Origin: Rhodoblastus sp963828185
GTDB taxonomy: Bacteria; Pseudomonadota; Alphaproteobacteria; Rhizobiales; Beijerinckiaceae
DNA length: 64,000 nt
Assembly: GCA_963828185.1 (NCBI GenBank)
Contig: CAWHDV010000002.1
Span: forward strand, 124,001 to 188,000
Direction: 5' to 3'
Positions 1 through 8,220 of the stretch are shown here, piece after piece (the first letter of the stretch is position 1; every line of letters begins with the position of its first letter). Under the pieces are notes generated by a model that did not search any database, had not been told where the DNA came from, and saw nothing but the letters and a program-made list of their open reading frames with translations. The position numbers and the translations under genes were made by a program.

Positions 1-31
1 CGCCGGCGTGATCGTCCTGCGCCGCGCATGA
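1..31 (+). CDS. possible 3' end of an upstream gene
   Basis: From base 2 an open frame runs A-G-V-I-V-L-R-R-A and stops at TGA 29-31. The rest of the gene lies outside the window. The hydrophobic then basic tail would suit an RDD-type membrane protein, which often precedes bpt in this order, but nine codons cannot identify a family. Confidence 0.3.
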   Translation, partial: AGVIVLRRA

Positions 32-80
32 AAAAAAATCCGAGACGGGGAAAGACCGCCCTTTCCGGAAGGGAACGCCA

Positions 81-812
81 TTGACCAGCGAGCCGCGCGA
101 CCCACCCCAGTTCTACCTGACCTCGCCAGCGCCGTGCCCCTACCTGCCGGGCAAGGAAGAGCGCAAGGTGTTCACCCATCTCGTCGGACGCCGCGCCTCC
201 CGGCTCAATGACGCCCTCACCCATTCGGGCTTTCGTCGCTCGCAGACCATCGCCTACCGCCCGGCCTGCGAAAACTGCAAGGCCTGCGTTTCCGTGCGCA
301 TCCTGTGTGACGAGTTTTCGCCGGGCCGCACCCAGAAAAGGGTGCTCGCCCGCAACGAGGACCTTGTCGGCGTGCTGGGCGTCTCGCGGGCCGACAGCGA
401 ACAGTTCGGCCTGTTCCGCTCCTATCTCAACTCACGTCACAGCGACGGCGGCATGGCCGACATGGCCATGCTCGACTATGGCATGATGATCGAGGACAGC
501 CATGTCGAAAGCCGGCTGGTGCGCTACCGCCTGCGCGACCCCGAGGCCGAACAGGGGCTGCTCGTCGCCTGCTGCCTGACCGACGTGCTCGATGACGGCC
601 TGTCCATGGTCTATTCCTTCTACGATCCGTCCATGGCCAATCGCTCGCTCGGCGCCTACATGATTTTGGACCATATTTGCCGCGCGAGGGCGATGGGCCT
701 GCCGCATCTCTACCTCGGCTACTGGGTCTCCGGCTCGAAGAAGATGGACTACAAGTCGCACTACCTGCCGCAGGAGCGGCTCGGAAACGACGGCTGGTCG
801 CGGGTGGAATAG
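81..812 (+). CDS. bpt: aspartate/glutamate leucyltransferase (Bpt)
   Basis: This 243-residue protein is a bacterial leucyl-tRNA-protein transferase. It adds Leu from Leu-tRNA to proteins with N-terminal Asp or Glu and so marks them for ClpS/ClpAP degradation (N-degron pathway) in the cytosol. The N-terminal ATE domain shows the family cysteines around residues 60-66 (C-E-N-C-K-A-C) after the Q-T-I-A-Y-R-P motif. The C-terminal GNAT-like half ends in L-G-Y-W-V...K-M-D-Y-K, as in the family. Translation most likely starts at TTG 81, because GGAAGGGAA lies just upstream and no ATG fits. Length is normal. No close downstream partner follows: about 470 bases of mostly repeat-like DNA come next. 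Confidence 0.93.
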   Translation: MTSEPRDPPQFYLTSPAPCPYLPGKEERKVFTHLVGRRASRLNDALTHSGFRRSQTIAYRPACENCKACVSVRILCDEFSPGRTQKRVLARNEDLVGVLGVSRADSEQFGLFRSYLNSRHSDGGMADMAMLDYGMMIEDSHVESRLVRYRLRDPEAEQGLLVACCLTDVLDDGLSMVYSFYDPSMANRSLGAYMILDHICRARAMGLPHLYLGYWVSGSKKMDYKSHYLPQERLGNDGWSRVE

Positions 813-974
813 CGGCGAAGGTTGGCGACGCCCCTTAATAAATGAGGAAGTCGGCTCGAAGGTGACATTGCAGGCATTGCCCGTGGACGCCCCTCATCTC
901 GACCCGAAGCGGTATTTGGTCGCATGGCACGCGAGCGACAAGCGTCCGTGGTCGTCGGCAAAGAAGCCTTTTGC

Positions 975-1085
975 CATGTGCAAAAATCAAGAAATTCGCA
1001 CCGCGCGATCCGGCCAAAAATCGGGGAGGTTTTGAGAGGTCGCAGGCGTCGAGCGGCAGCCCTGAAACCGGACCTTGCCAACGGG
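975..1085. repeat. dispersed intergenic repeat, copy A
   Basis: This stretch in the 813-1281 intergenic gap resembles the one at 1848-1950. Both read roughly TGTGCA..AA.TCAA.AAAT..GCAC, then an A-rich stretch, then GAGGTTTTGAGAGG, followed by a CG-rich tail. The six-frame ORFs here show no family or ribosome site and I treat the gap as non-coding. The rest of 813-1281 holds nothing I recognise. Confidence 0.5.
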
Positions 1086-1281
1086 AGAGATGGGCGGAAA
1101 ACAGACGTGGCGCACTGCCGGCTTTCGTGGAGTTCGATGCAGAAGACCCCATGCATATTCGAACTTCTTTGCGGCGCAATCGGACTGCCGAGGTTGGGGC
1201 CGCGTCAACCGCTTGCTCCGCGAGCTTGCTCCTCGCGACCGAAACTGTCAGGCTAAGCGAGCATATACTGCGGGGATCGCG

Positions 1282-1569
1282 ATGGCCGCCTATCTTATTT
1301 TCGATGTCGATATACGTGACATGGCTCGCTATCAGGATTTCGCTGTCGGGGTAAAGCCGGCGGTGGAGGCTGCTGGCGCGCGCTATCTTGCGCGCGGCGG
1401 CGCACTCACGGTCTATGAAGGCGACTGGCAGCCGCGACGTATCGTGATGATCGAGTTTCCCTCGGCCAAGGCGGCTGACGATTTCTACAACAGCGAGACC
1501 TATCGAAGCCTCAAGGCAATTCGTGACGAATGCAGTTCAGCTCGCCTCGTGCTGGTGGACGGCATCTGA
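1282..1569 (+). CDS. DUF1330 family protein
   Basis: This is a 95-residue protein of the DUF1330 (dimeric alpha-beta barrel, EthD-like) family. Typical signs are the start M-A-A-Y-L-I-F-D-V-D-I, the central Y-L-A-R-G-G ... V-Y-E-G-D-W segment, and the R-I-V-M-I-E-F-P-S strand before the F-Y-N-S-E-x-Y region. The cellular role of the family is not established. ATG 1282 is chosen because the family begins there and GGGGAT lies 5-9 bases upstream; the open frame extends further back to 1075 but that part looks non-coding. It stands alone between two copies of an intergenic repeat. Confidence 0.85.
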   Translation: MAAYLIFDVDIRDMARYQDFAVGVKPAVEAAGARYLARGGALTVYEGDWQPRRIVMIEFPSAKAADDFYNSETYRSLKAIRDECSSARLVLVDGI

Positions 1570-1847
1570 ACAGCGAGTGGCCGAACGACCATCCGCAAAC
1601 CGTCCGGCGAAGACGTTCTCTTTGAAGGGCGATCCGATATAGTTGCCGATGTATCGTGCGATGGTCGATCACCTTCCGGCACAGGCTCCCGGGAACCCGC
1701 TGATTTGGTCGCCGGAAAGCCCCGGTTTCTGCCCGTGATCCGTGGGTCGGGGCTGTTTCAATAACACTTCAAATTCTCGCTGCTTCGCGTCCGCACCCGG
1801 TCGATCTTCCCCTTCGGCGTCCGGTCAGGAAGCGGCCTTTCGAGCGC

Positions 1848-1950
1848 GTGTGCATAAGTCAACAAATCTGCACGTCGATTTTGGACTTGAAAATGGAGAG
1901 GTTTTGAGAGGCGCGCACGACGCGCCGCCCTCGCGGTCCGCGTTTGACGC
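1848..1950. repeat. dispersed intergenic repeat, copy B
   Basis: This copy is homologous to the stretch at 975-1085, sharing the TGTGCA...CAAATCTGCAC block and GAGAGGTTTTGAGAGG. A related GGTTTTTGAGAGG also occurs at 2720-2732. The 1570-2061 gap otherwise holds no gene I can support. Confidence 0.5.
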
Positions 1951-2061
1951 AATGGTCCTCTGCGATTTTCCGAGGAGATCGGAACCCAGCCTAGAGCGCT
2001 GCGTTATCGGTTATGCCGTCTGTCATAGACTAAGACCGATGGCAGCCTTGAGGACAAAAAC

Positions 2062-2217
2062 ATGGAACACTCGGACAAATTGATTGCTCTTAATGAAGAT
2101 GAGATGCGTGTCGTCGGCGCTGTCATAAAAGCAAGAGGGACAGGAAAGGACGAGGTAAAAGCTCAATATTCAATATCTGAACTTATTGAACTTTGGTTCA
2201 CAAGAGAAAATTGGTAA
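2062..2217 (+). CDS. small ORF upstream of cupin, 51 aa
   Basis: ATG 2062 opens 51 codons ending at TAA 2215. GAGGA lies about 8 bases before the ATG, a better ribosome site than the following gene has. The product is soluble and charged (begins M-E-H-S-D-K-L-I, ends T-R-E-N-W) with a helical middle rich in E, K and A. I recognise no family. It overlaps the start of the cupin gene, so the two are probably translationally coupled. AT content rises from here to 2666, unlike neighbouring genes, which suggests the pair was acquired together. It could be a leader peptide or a real small protein. Confidence 0.5.
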   Translation: MEHSDKLIALNEDEMRVVGAVIKARGTGKDEVKAQYSISELIELWFTRENW

Positions 2218-2666
2218 TTGAAGAATTATGTGAGAAAAATTTTGATAATAATGGTATTATTACGTGTTTTGACGACGTTTCAAATCGTGCCAAGAACGAG
2301 CTAATCGTTGATGTGCCTTTTGCGACAGGGGTACAAAAATGGCAACTGCCTATTCCGCTGCCAGGGTTTAGAGTTATTATGACTCTATTTCCGCCAAACA
2401 CGGTTGTAAAATCACATATGCATCCAACTATAGATGGAGTTGCCGCCTGCGGTCAGCTGCGAGTTATCATAAAAGGATCTATTACTTATAATGGTAAAAA
2501 GTACGGCCCAGGAGATTGGTTTTTTATTCCAAACGACACAACTTATGGCTTTGTAACTGATCCAGATGTAGAGACGCTTGAAAATTATGCTTATCAATAT
2601 AATGGTTTCACAGGATTGCCGATGAGATTTTCATGTCTACGATCTACGACGGGGGATAACAAGTAA
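2193..2666 (+). CDS. cupin-domain protein, AT-rich
   Basis: This 157-residue protein has a single cupin barrel: S-H-M-H-P (metal-binding H-x-H, near residue 70), V-I-I-K-G-S-I-T-Y strand, Y-G-P-G-D-W-F-F-I-P, and a later E-N-Y-A-Y. The fold binds a metal and serves dioxygenases, isomerases and sensors; the substrate cannot be read from sequence. Base composition and codon use (AAA, AAT, TTT, TTA) are far more AT-rich than every neighbour, a sign of horizontal transfer. The start is uncertain: TTG 2193 has no ribosome site, while TTG 2211 has a weak AAGAGA. The upstream 51-codon ORF overlaps it. A stem-loop follows at 2706-2731. Confidence 0.75.
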   Translation: MVHKRKLVIEELCEKNFDNNGIITCFDDVSNRAKNELIVDVPFATGVQKWQLPIPLPGFRVIMTLFPPNTVVKSHMHPTIDGVAACGQLRVIIKGSITYNGKKYGPGDWFFIPNDTTYGFVTDPDVETLENYAYQYNGFTGLPMRFSCLRSTTGDNK

Positions 2667-2705
2667 TCGGTATTTTGTGATGGTGCTTGGTGGCCGCAAG
2701 GGTGT

Positions 2706-2731
2706 CTCTCAAAAATGTAGGTTTTTGAGAG
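2706..2731 (+). terminator. stem-loop downstream of cupin gene
   Basis: CTCTCAAAAA and TTTTTGAGAG form a perfect 10-base-pair stem with a 6-base loop, 40 bases after the cupin stop. There is no U-run after the stem, so termination would be weak. The right arm matches the shared repeat motif (GTTTTTGAGAGG). The remaining bases to 3003 hold no gene I can support. Confidence 0.4.
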
Positions 2732-3003
2732 GTGAAAGCCGAACGAAGTGACAACCCGCATTCGACCGGCGTCATCTCTCGAAAGTCATTCTTGAAAACC
2801 GCTCCTCAAAAGGTCCCGAGGAAAGGTGAGTTTCGCGATCTCCGGTCCGCGTCCGGAACATGCAGAACATACTGCAAAATTGCCAATGTCGGCTTCCAGC
2901 AAAAGCGGACATTCGACCCAGCCTAAAATAACGACCGCTTCCCGCCGGAAGTTGCCGATCGTGCGACGGCAGCCCCGCCCACCGCAGTCCCCGGGCCGAA
3001 ACT

Positions 3004-3903
3004 TCATTCCGGCTTGTCCGCCTGCGCTTCCTCTGTCGTCGTCTTCGGCTGCCTGATCCGTTTCCGCGTCTGCGGCTTTTCGCGCGGGCCTTCGACCAGG
3101 CGCACGATCGCGCCCCACAGCGTGCGCACGTCCTGTTGCGACAGGTTCATCCGGTGCAGCATGTTGCGCATGTTGCGCTGCATGACCGGACGTTTCAACT
3201 CCGGCCGGAAAAATCCGGCCGCGTCGAGCTTTCCTTCCAAAAATTCAAAGAAGGACAGCGTCATTTCGCGTTGCGCCGGCGGCGAGCGTTCGCTCGTGTC
3301 GAAGGGAATCGCCCCGCCCTGTCGCGCCTTGAAGAATTCGTAGCCGCACAACAGCACGGCCTGCGCCAGGTTGAGCGAGCCATAGGCGGGATTGACCGGA
3401 AAGGTCAGGATGGCGCTGGCGAGCGCCACATCGTCATTGTCGAGGCCCGTGCGCTCCGGCCCGAACAGGATGCCGTGCCTCTCGCCCGCCTGCACGGCGG
3501 CCGCCGTCTCCGCCATGGCGAGCGCGGGAACCTCGATGCGCTTGTGCTGGCCGCGTTCGCGCGCCGTGGCCGCCCATACGAAGTTCAGATCGGCCACGGC
3601 TTCCGCGACGCTGTCGAAAACCTTGGCCTGCTCCAGCAGATGCACCGCGCCAGCGGCGGCGGCATAGGCGCCCTTGCGGCGGGCGCCGGTGCGCGGCCAG
3701 CCCTCGCGCGGGCTGACGAGGCGCAGGTCCGACAGGCCGAAATTGGCCATGGCTCGGGCGCACATGCCGATATTGACCGCGAGTTGCGGCCGCACCAGCA
3801 CGATCGCCGGGCCGCCCTCGAACAGCGGTTTCGTTCTATCCGTACCGGCTCCGACCACGACGCGTTCCCGAGAAGCAAAAAATCCTGCTCCTTTTGGCGC
3901 CAT
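3004..3903 (-). CDS. trmJ: TrmJ-like tRNA/rRNA 2'-O-methyltransferase (SPOUT)
   Basis: The protein (299 residues from ATG 3903) is a SPOUT-class RNA ribose methyltransferase. It would methylate the 2'-OH of tRNA position 32 using S-adenosylmethionine in the cytosol. Family signs are N-I-G-M-C-A-R-A-M-A-N-F-G near the N terminus, G-I-L-F-G-P-E-R-T-G-L in the middle, and the knot sequence A-Y-G-S-L-N-L-A-Q-A-V. The basic C-terminal tail (R-K-R-I-R-Q) may bind RNA. GTG 3906 is an alternative start directly before the ATG. It lies 36 bases downstream of a response-regulator gene on the same strand and may be cotranscribed. The exact tRNA target is inferred from the family. Confidence 0.82.
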   Translation of the reverse strand: MAPKGAGFFASRERVVVGAGTDRTKPLFEGGPAIVLVRPQLAVNIGMCARAMANFGLSDLRLVSPREGWPRTGARRKGAYAAAAGAVHLLEQAKVFDSVAEAVADLNFVWAATARERGQHKRIEVPALAMAETAAAVQAGERHGILFGPERTGLDNDDVALASAILTFPVNPAYGSLNLAQAVLLCGYEFFKARQGGAIPFDTSERSPPAQREMTLSFFEFLEGKLDAAGFFRPELKRPVMQRNMRNMLHRMNLSQQDVRTLWGAIVRLVEGPREKPQTRKRIRQPKTTTEEAQADKPE

Positions 3904-3939
3904 CACCCTCGCAAGCGCAAGCGCGTTTCGGGGCGCGGG

Positions 3940-4407
3940 TCAGATCGCCGCCGGCCCGGACGTCTCGGCGGGCAAGCCGCCCATGATGAGGATTTTTCGC
4001 GCGATCTCGACGAGTTCGGCCTGCGTGCTGGGCTTGGAGAAGACCGCGTCTGCGCCGGAGGCCAGCGCCTTGGCCAGCACCGGCTTTTCGGTCGAAGTGG
4101 TCAGCACCGCCGCCGGCACGTCGCCCAGGCGCAGGTCGGAACGCAACAGGTCGAGAAAGCGGTCGCCATCGACCACGGGCATGTTGAGGTCGACGATTAT
4201 GACATCGGGCAGCCGGCTCATGAGGTCGCTGCGCGCAACGGCGCCCAGAGCGTCCAGACCATTGAGCGAATGCTTTACCCCAAGCGTTATGTTATTTTCG
4301 CAAGCTACCCTGTTCAACGCGCGTTTTAGCAAGTACGCATCATCAAGATCATCCTCGATGATCAGAATATCGAAAGCAGTTTTTGTCTTTTTCACCCAAT
4401 CTTTCAC
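3940..4407 (-). CDS. single-domain response regulator (Rcp1-like)
   Basis: This stand-alone receiver domain (155 residues) resembles Rcp1/CheY-like regulators paired with phytochrome-type kinases. The acidic pocket is in D-I-L-I-I-E-D-D-L-D-D, the phosphorylated Asp is D73 in I-I-V-D-L-N-M-P, and the conserved Lys is in F-S-K-P-S. It has no output domain, so it acts by protein contact. GTG 4407 is preferred over the longer GTG 4464 because AGTAGGG lies 8 bases upstream and the receiver fold begins shortly after. It is divergent from the histidine kinase at 4655, the likely partner. Confidence 0.85.
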   Translation of the reverse strand: MKDWVKKTKTAFDILIIEDDLDDAYLLKRALNRVACENNITLGVKHSLNGLDALGAVARSDLMSRLPDVIIVDLNMPVVDGDRFLDLLRSDLRLGDVPAAVLTTSTEKPVLAKALASGADAVFSKPSTQAELVEIARKILIMGGLPAETSGPAAI

Positions 4408-4654
4408 GCAATTTACCCTACTGTTGCTAACGTCGACGCGACAATCCGCCACAACAACCGCCACGCTCTAGATAAAAAGTGCTGCACTGCAAAATATTCA
4501 TGCAAAGAACAATATACATTGATCGGCCAGGCAATACAATGGACATGCGAAGTGGACGGCGGCGCCCCGTAAACCGCACGCTCCGCAGCGAGGAGACGGG
4601 TGATGGCGACTCCGGGCCGAGACTCACGCAGACTCAAATGACGATTCCAATGAA

Positions 4655-5788
4655 ATGCTGCGCCTCGCTTTTGACGCCTCCCCCGCCGCGATGTTCATGG
4701 TCGACCAGAAGGGCCGCATCGAACTGGTCAATGCGCAATGCGAGGAGACCTTCGGCTATGCGCGCGGCGAAATGATCGGCATGAGCGTGGAGACCCTGGT
4801 TCCGGCGGGGCTGCGAACGAGGCACCAGGGCTTGCGCCAGGACTTCGCCGCCAGTCCGAGCAAGCGCCTGATGGGCGTCGGCCGCGATTTGCGCGCGGTG
4901 CGCCGCGACGGCAGCGAATTCCCGGTCGAGATCGGCCTCACCCCCGTCGCCACGCCGCTCGGGCCGCGCGTCGTGGCCTTCGCCGTCGACATCACCGCTC
5001 GCCTGCTGGTGGAGGAATCGCTGAAAAACTCCATGGCGGAGCTCGAGCGCGCCAACGAGAGCCTGTCGCGCTTCGCCTATATCGCGTCACACGACATCCA
5101 GGAGCCGCTGCGCAAAATCGCCGCCTTCGCCGATATTTTGAACACCGCGATGACCGATGGCGACGCGCGGGAAATGCGTTACGCCGCCGATGTCATGGCG
5201 GCCTCGGCCCAGCACGCGCGCAATCTCGTCGCCGACTGCCTGGCGCTGGCGCGTTCGCTGAACAACGCCTACGCCTTCGAAACCTTCTCGCTGCGCGCGA
5301 CGGTGCGGGCGGTTCTCGACAATCTGTCGCAAACGATCCTCGACGAACGCGCCCGGATCGAGACGACCGGCGAGGATTTTTCGATCGAGGGCGACAGGTC
5401 GCAAGCCATCCAGATGGTGCAGAACCTTGTGTCGAACGCGCTGAAATACCACGAGCCGGGCCGCCCGCCGCACGTGCGCGTCATGCTCAAGGGCGGCGAC
5501 GGCGAACGCGCCGGCGAGCGCTCCGGTGAACGCTCCGGTGAACGCTCCTTGGCGATCCAGGATGACGGCATCGGTTTCGCCGCCTCGCATCGTGACGAAA
5601 TCTTCGAACCCTTCCGCCGCCTGCATGATCGCGGCGATTTTCCAGGAACCGGCATAGGCCTCGCCATCTGCAAGACCATCGCCAGCCGTCATGGCTGGCG
5701 CCTTCAGGTCACGTCGACGCCGACCATCGGATCGACCTTTGAAATCGTCTTTCCCAGAGCCGCCGAACATTCTTTGCGCCGGGACTGA
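4655..5788 (+). CDS. PAS-domain sensor histidine kinase
   Basis: This is a cytoplasmic histidine kinase of 377 residues with no membrane segment. A PAS domain spans about residues 1-115, followed by a coiled linker, a dimerisation domain with phospho-acceptor H146 in A-S-H-D-I-Q-E-P-L-R-K, and an ATPase domain with N-L-V-S-N-A-L-K-Y, D-D-G-I-G-F and G-T-G-I-G-L motifs. The layout is like the output half of bacteriophytochrome kinases, which pair with Rcp1-type regulators; the divergent gene at 3940 encodes one. Four copies of G-E-R-[AS] at residues 283-298 come from a 12-base tandem repeat and sit in a loop of the ATPase domain. The start is uncertain: codons upstream to about 4604 look coding but offer no start codon. 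Confidence 0.88.
   Translation: MLRLAFDASPAAMFMVDQKGRIELVNAQCEETFGYARGEMIGMSVETLVPAGLRTRHQGLRQDFAASPSKRLMGVGRDLRAVRRDGSEFPVEIGLTPVATPLGPRVVAFAVDITARLLVEESLKNSMAELERANESLSRFAYIASHDIQEPLRKIAAFADILNTAMTDGDAREMRYAADVMAASAQHARNLVADCLALARSLNNAYAFETFSLRATVRAVLDNLSQTILDERARIETTGEDFSIEGDRSQAIQMVQNLVSNALKYHEPGRPPHVRVMLKGGDGERAGERSGERSGERSLAIQDDGIGFAASHRDEIFEPFRRLHDRGDFPGTGIGLAICKTIASRHGWRLQVTSTPTIGSTFEIVFPRAAEHSLRRD
5501..5548 (+). repeat. in-frame 12-bp tandem repeat, 4 copies
   Basis: Units GGCGAACGCGCC, GGCGAGCGCTCC, GGTGAACGCTCC and GGTGAACGCTCC run head to tail and encode G-E-R-A/S four times in the ATPase domain of the histidine kinase. The last two units are identical, suggesting recent duplication. 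Confidence 0.9.
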
Positions 5789-5917
5789 AATTTCCGCGCA
5801 AGCATCCCCGGAGCAGCCACGGCTTGCCCTTCGGCGCCCGCCAAAAGCCGCACTAGGCGGGCGGTCGGGCCGATGCTATAGGGCGAGCCAGTCTGGGGCC
5901 GCGAGGCCGCCTGCATC

Positions 5918-5953
5918 GCCAATTCCGTGGCCAATTCCATGGCCAATTCCTGG
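5918..5953 (+). repeat. 12-bp tandem repeat in icd leader, 3 copies
   Basis: GCCAATTCCGTG, GCCAATTCCATG and GCCAATTCCTGG lie head to tail and end 16 bases before the icd start codon, just upstream of its ribosome site (AAGAGG). They may fall in the 5' untranslated region. Confidence 0.85.
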
Positions 5954-5969
5954 GGCAAGAGGTCAGCGC

Positions 5970-7181
5970 ATGAACAAGATCAAGGTCGCCAATCCGGTCG
6001 TCGAAATGGACGGCGACGAAATGACCCGGATCATCTGGCATTTCATCAAGGAAAAGCTGATCCACCCCTATCTCGACATCGACCTGAAATATTATGACCT
6101 GTCGGTCGAGCACCGCGACGCCACCAATGACCAGGTGACGATCGATTCCGCCGAGGCGACCAAAAAATACGGCGTGGCCGTGAAATGCGCCACCATCACC
6201 CCCGACGAAGCCCGCGTGAAAGAGTTCAACCTCAAGGAAATGTGGAAGTCGCCGAATGGCACGATCCGCAACATCCTCGGCGGCACCATCTTCCGCGAGC
6301 CGATCATCTGCAAGAACGTGCCGCGCCTCGTTCCCGGCTGGACGCAGCCGATCGTCGTCGGCCGCCACGCCTACGGCGACCAATACCGCGCCACCGATTT
6401 CAAGGTTCCCGGCAAGGGCCGCCTGACCATCAAGTTCGAGGGCGAGGACGGCACGGTCATCGAGAAGGAAGTGTTCAAGTTCCCGAGCGCCGGCGTGGCC
6501 CAGGCCATGTACAATCTCGACAATTCGATCCGCGATTTCGCTCGGGCGTCGCTGAACTACGGCCTCTTGCGCAAGTGGCCGGTCTATCTCTCGACCAAGA
6601 ACACGATTCTCAAGGCGTATGACGGCCGCTTCAAGGACCTGTTCCAGGAAGTGTACGACGCCGAGTTCCACGACAAGTTCATCGAGGCAAGGATCACCTA
6701 CGAGCACCGCCTGATCGACGACATGGTCGCCTCGGCGCTGAAATGGTCGGGCGGCTACGTCTGGGCCTGCAAGAACTATGACGGCGACGTGCAGTCCGAC
6801 ACGGTGGCGCAGGGTTTTGGCTCGCTCGGCCTGATGACGTCGGTGCTGATGACCCCCGACGGCCAGACGGTGGAAGCGGAAGCGGCGCATGGCACGGTGA
6901 CGCGCCATTACCGCGAGCACCAGAAGGGCAAGGAAACCTCGACCAATTCCATCGCCTCGATCTTCGCCTGGACGCGCGGCCTCGCGCATCGGGCGAAACT
7001 CGACGACAACGCCGATTTGCTGAAATTCTCGCTGACGCTGGAAAAAGTCTGCGTCGACACGGTCGAAGCGGGCTTCATGACCAAGGATCTGGCGCTGCTG
7101 GTCGGCGCCGACCAGAAGTGGCTCTCGACCGTGGGATTCCTCGACAAGATCGACGAGAATCTCAAGAAGGCGATGGCGTAA
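5970..7181 (+). CDS. icd: NADP-dependent isocitrate dehydrogenase
   Basis: The 403-residue enzyme oxidises isocitrate to 2-oxoglutarate with NADP+ in the TCA cycle. It is the short, eukaryote-like dimeric type: it starts M-N-K-I-K-V-A-N-P-V-V-E-M-D-G-D-E-M, and carries the substrate segment S-P-N-G-T-I-R-N and the C-terminal E-A-E-A-A-H-G-T-V-T-R-H nucleotide region. ATG 5970 has AAGAGG 5-10 bases upstream; the open frame reaches back to 5691 but that part is not family-like. A three-copy 12-base repeat lies directly upstream. A strong hairpin terminator follows at 7206, so it is transcribed alone. Confidence 0.96.
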   Translation: MNKIKVANPVVEMDGDEMTRIIWHFIKEKLIHPYLDIDLKYYDLSVEHRDATNDQVTIDSAEATKKYGVAVKCATITPDEARVKEFNLKEMWKSPNGTIRNILGGTIFREPIICKNVPRLVPGWTQPIVVGRHAYGDQYRATDFKVPGKGRLTIKFEGEDGTVIEKEVFKFPSAGVAQAMYNLDNSIRDFARASLNYGLLRKWPVYLSTKNTILKAYDGRFKDLFQEVYDAEFHDKFIEARITYEHRLIDDMVASALKWSGGYVWACKNYDGDVQSDTVAQGFGSLGLMTSVLMTPDGQTVEAEAAHGTVTRHYREHQKGKETSTNSIASIFAWTRGLAHRAKLDDNADLLKFSLTLEKVCVDTVEAGFMTKDLALLVGADQKWLSTVGFLDKIDENLKKAMA

Positions 7182-7205
7182 CCGCAAGCTTTTCAAAAAG
7201 ACAAA

Positions 7206-7231
7206 AGCGGGCCGCTCGGCCCGCTTTTTTT
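7206..7231 (+). terminator. Rho-independent terminator of icd
   Basis: AGCGGGCC and GGCCCGCT form an 8-base-pair GC-rich stem with a 4-base loop, followed by seven T. It begins 25 bases after the icd stop. Confidence 0.9.
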
Positions 7232-7543
7232 CTACAAGCTAATTCAACGGTGTCGAACCCCGAAACTTTCGATTTTACGCGCTCTATTTTCGGCCCCGAT
7301 TTCGATTTCAGCCAGACGCGCACGGGTAAGAGGACGCAACGGCGGAATCGTTTCTGGCCAGTCAATGTCCTTCGAGTGCTGATGCAAAGCGCGATATGCC
7401 AGTAACGGGTAGCGACGGCAAGTCGTTAAGATGCAGCAGGTATCCGCAATTTGCTTATTTTGATGACCGCCAGGCCACCATCTTGACGACGCCGAGCGAA
7501 TTCGCTTAGGCCGCCCGCGCCTTTTCGCATTGACGGGACGGGC
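7232..7543. other. intergenic, nothing recognised
   Basis: This 312-base gap lies between the icd terminator and the 3' end of the convergent gene at 7544. I see no supported ORF, hairpin or known site in it. Confidence 0.5.
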
Positions 7544-8014
7544 TCACACCGCCTGTCGCCGCGCCCGCTCCATGGTCGATAGCGCGTAATATCCGCGCGC
7601 GGTCGAGATCAGGCGGCCCGCCTTGATCATACGATGCAATTTTACAGAAAGATTGCCCTTTGTAATTTCAAAGCCCATTTCGCACAGCAGCTCGAACACC
7701 GCGTCGACATGCATGCCGGAGGTCTCGCCCTCGAGCAACTCGACGATCATCGGCTCGATCTCGCCCGAGCGGTCGGCATGGCCGCGTCCGACGACGGAGA
7801 GATGCGAGTCAGGCGTCCGCCGCGCCTGGGCGTCGCCCGCCGCGACCAGGAACTCCACGGCCGAGCGCCGCAATTCGAGGCCGGCGGCCGGGTCCTTCGC
7901 CGCAACGCCGGCGATGTTGACCTCGATGCGGGCGAGAAGGCGGCGCACTTCCTCGCGCGCCTCGCGCGCCGCCAAGGCGAGAAACTCAGCGTTCTGCTCG
8001 AATGTCGCGCTCAT
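7544..8014 (-). CDS. hypothetical protein with winged-helix-like C terminus
   Basis: The product has 156 residues from ATG 8014, chosen because GGAAGGAAG lies 4-12 bases upstream; the open frame extends to 8056. The N-terminal half is charged and helical (A-A-R-E-A-R-E-E-V-R-R-L-L). The C-terminal 60 residues look like a small helix-turn-helix or winged helix: V-F-E-L-L-C-E-M-G-F-E-I-T-K-G-N-L-S-V-K-L-H-R then a turn A-R-G-Y-Y-A-L. That suggests DNA binding, but I recognise no named family. It stands alone on this strand. Confidence 0.6.
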   Translation of the reverse strand: MSATFEQNAEFLALAAREAREEVRRLLARIEVNIAGVAAKDPAAGLELRRSAVEFLVAAGDAQARRTPDSHLSVVGRGHADRSGEIEPMIVELLEGETSGMHVDAVFELLCEMGFEITKGNLSVKLHRMIKAGRLISTARGYYALSTMERARRQAV

Positions 8015-8220
8015 GACGCTTCCTTCCCAAGACCTGAATCCATCAAATCGGAACATACAGTAAACAACCCGGACTGTGGAGAAATCTTAGCGCGATCACG
8101 GCAATTTTACGAATGAAAACTTTACATTTTCACCGCCCACGCTTAACAATCGTAATTGTAAATTAACCACGATGAATGAAAAATTTACATCCCGCCGAAG
8201 ACCGGATGGAGGGCGAACGA

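Noticed and set aside
813..1281. Small plus- and minus-strand ORFs in the gap after bpt
   Set aside because: They overlap a repeat, lack ribosome sites and show no similarity to protein families.
5853..7196. 447-codon minus-strand frame over icd
   Set aside because: Antisense shadow of a clear isocitrate dehydrogenase.
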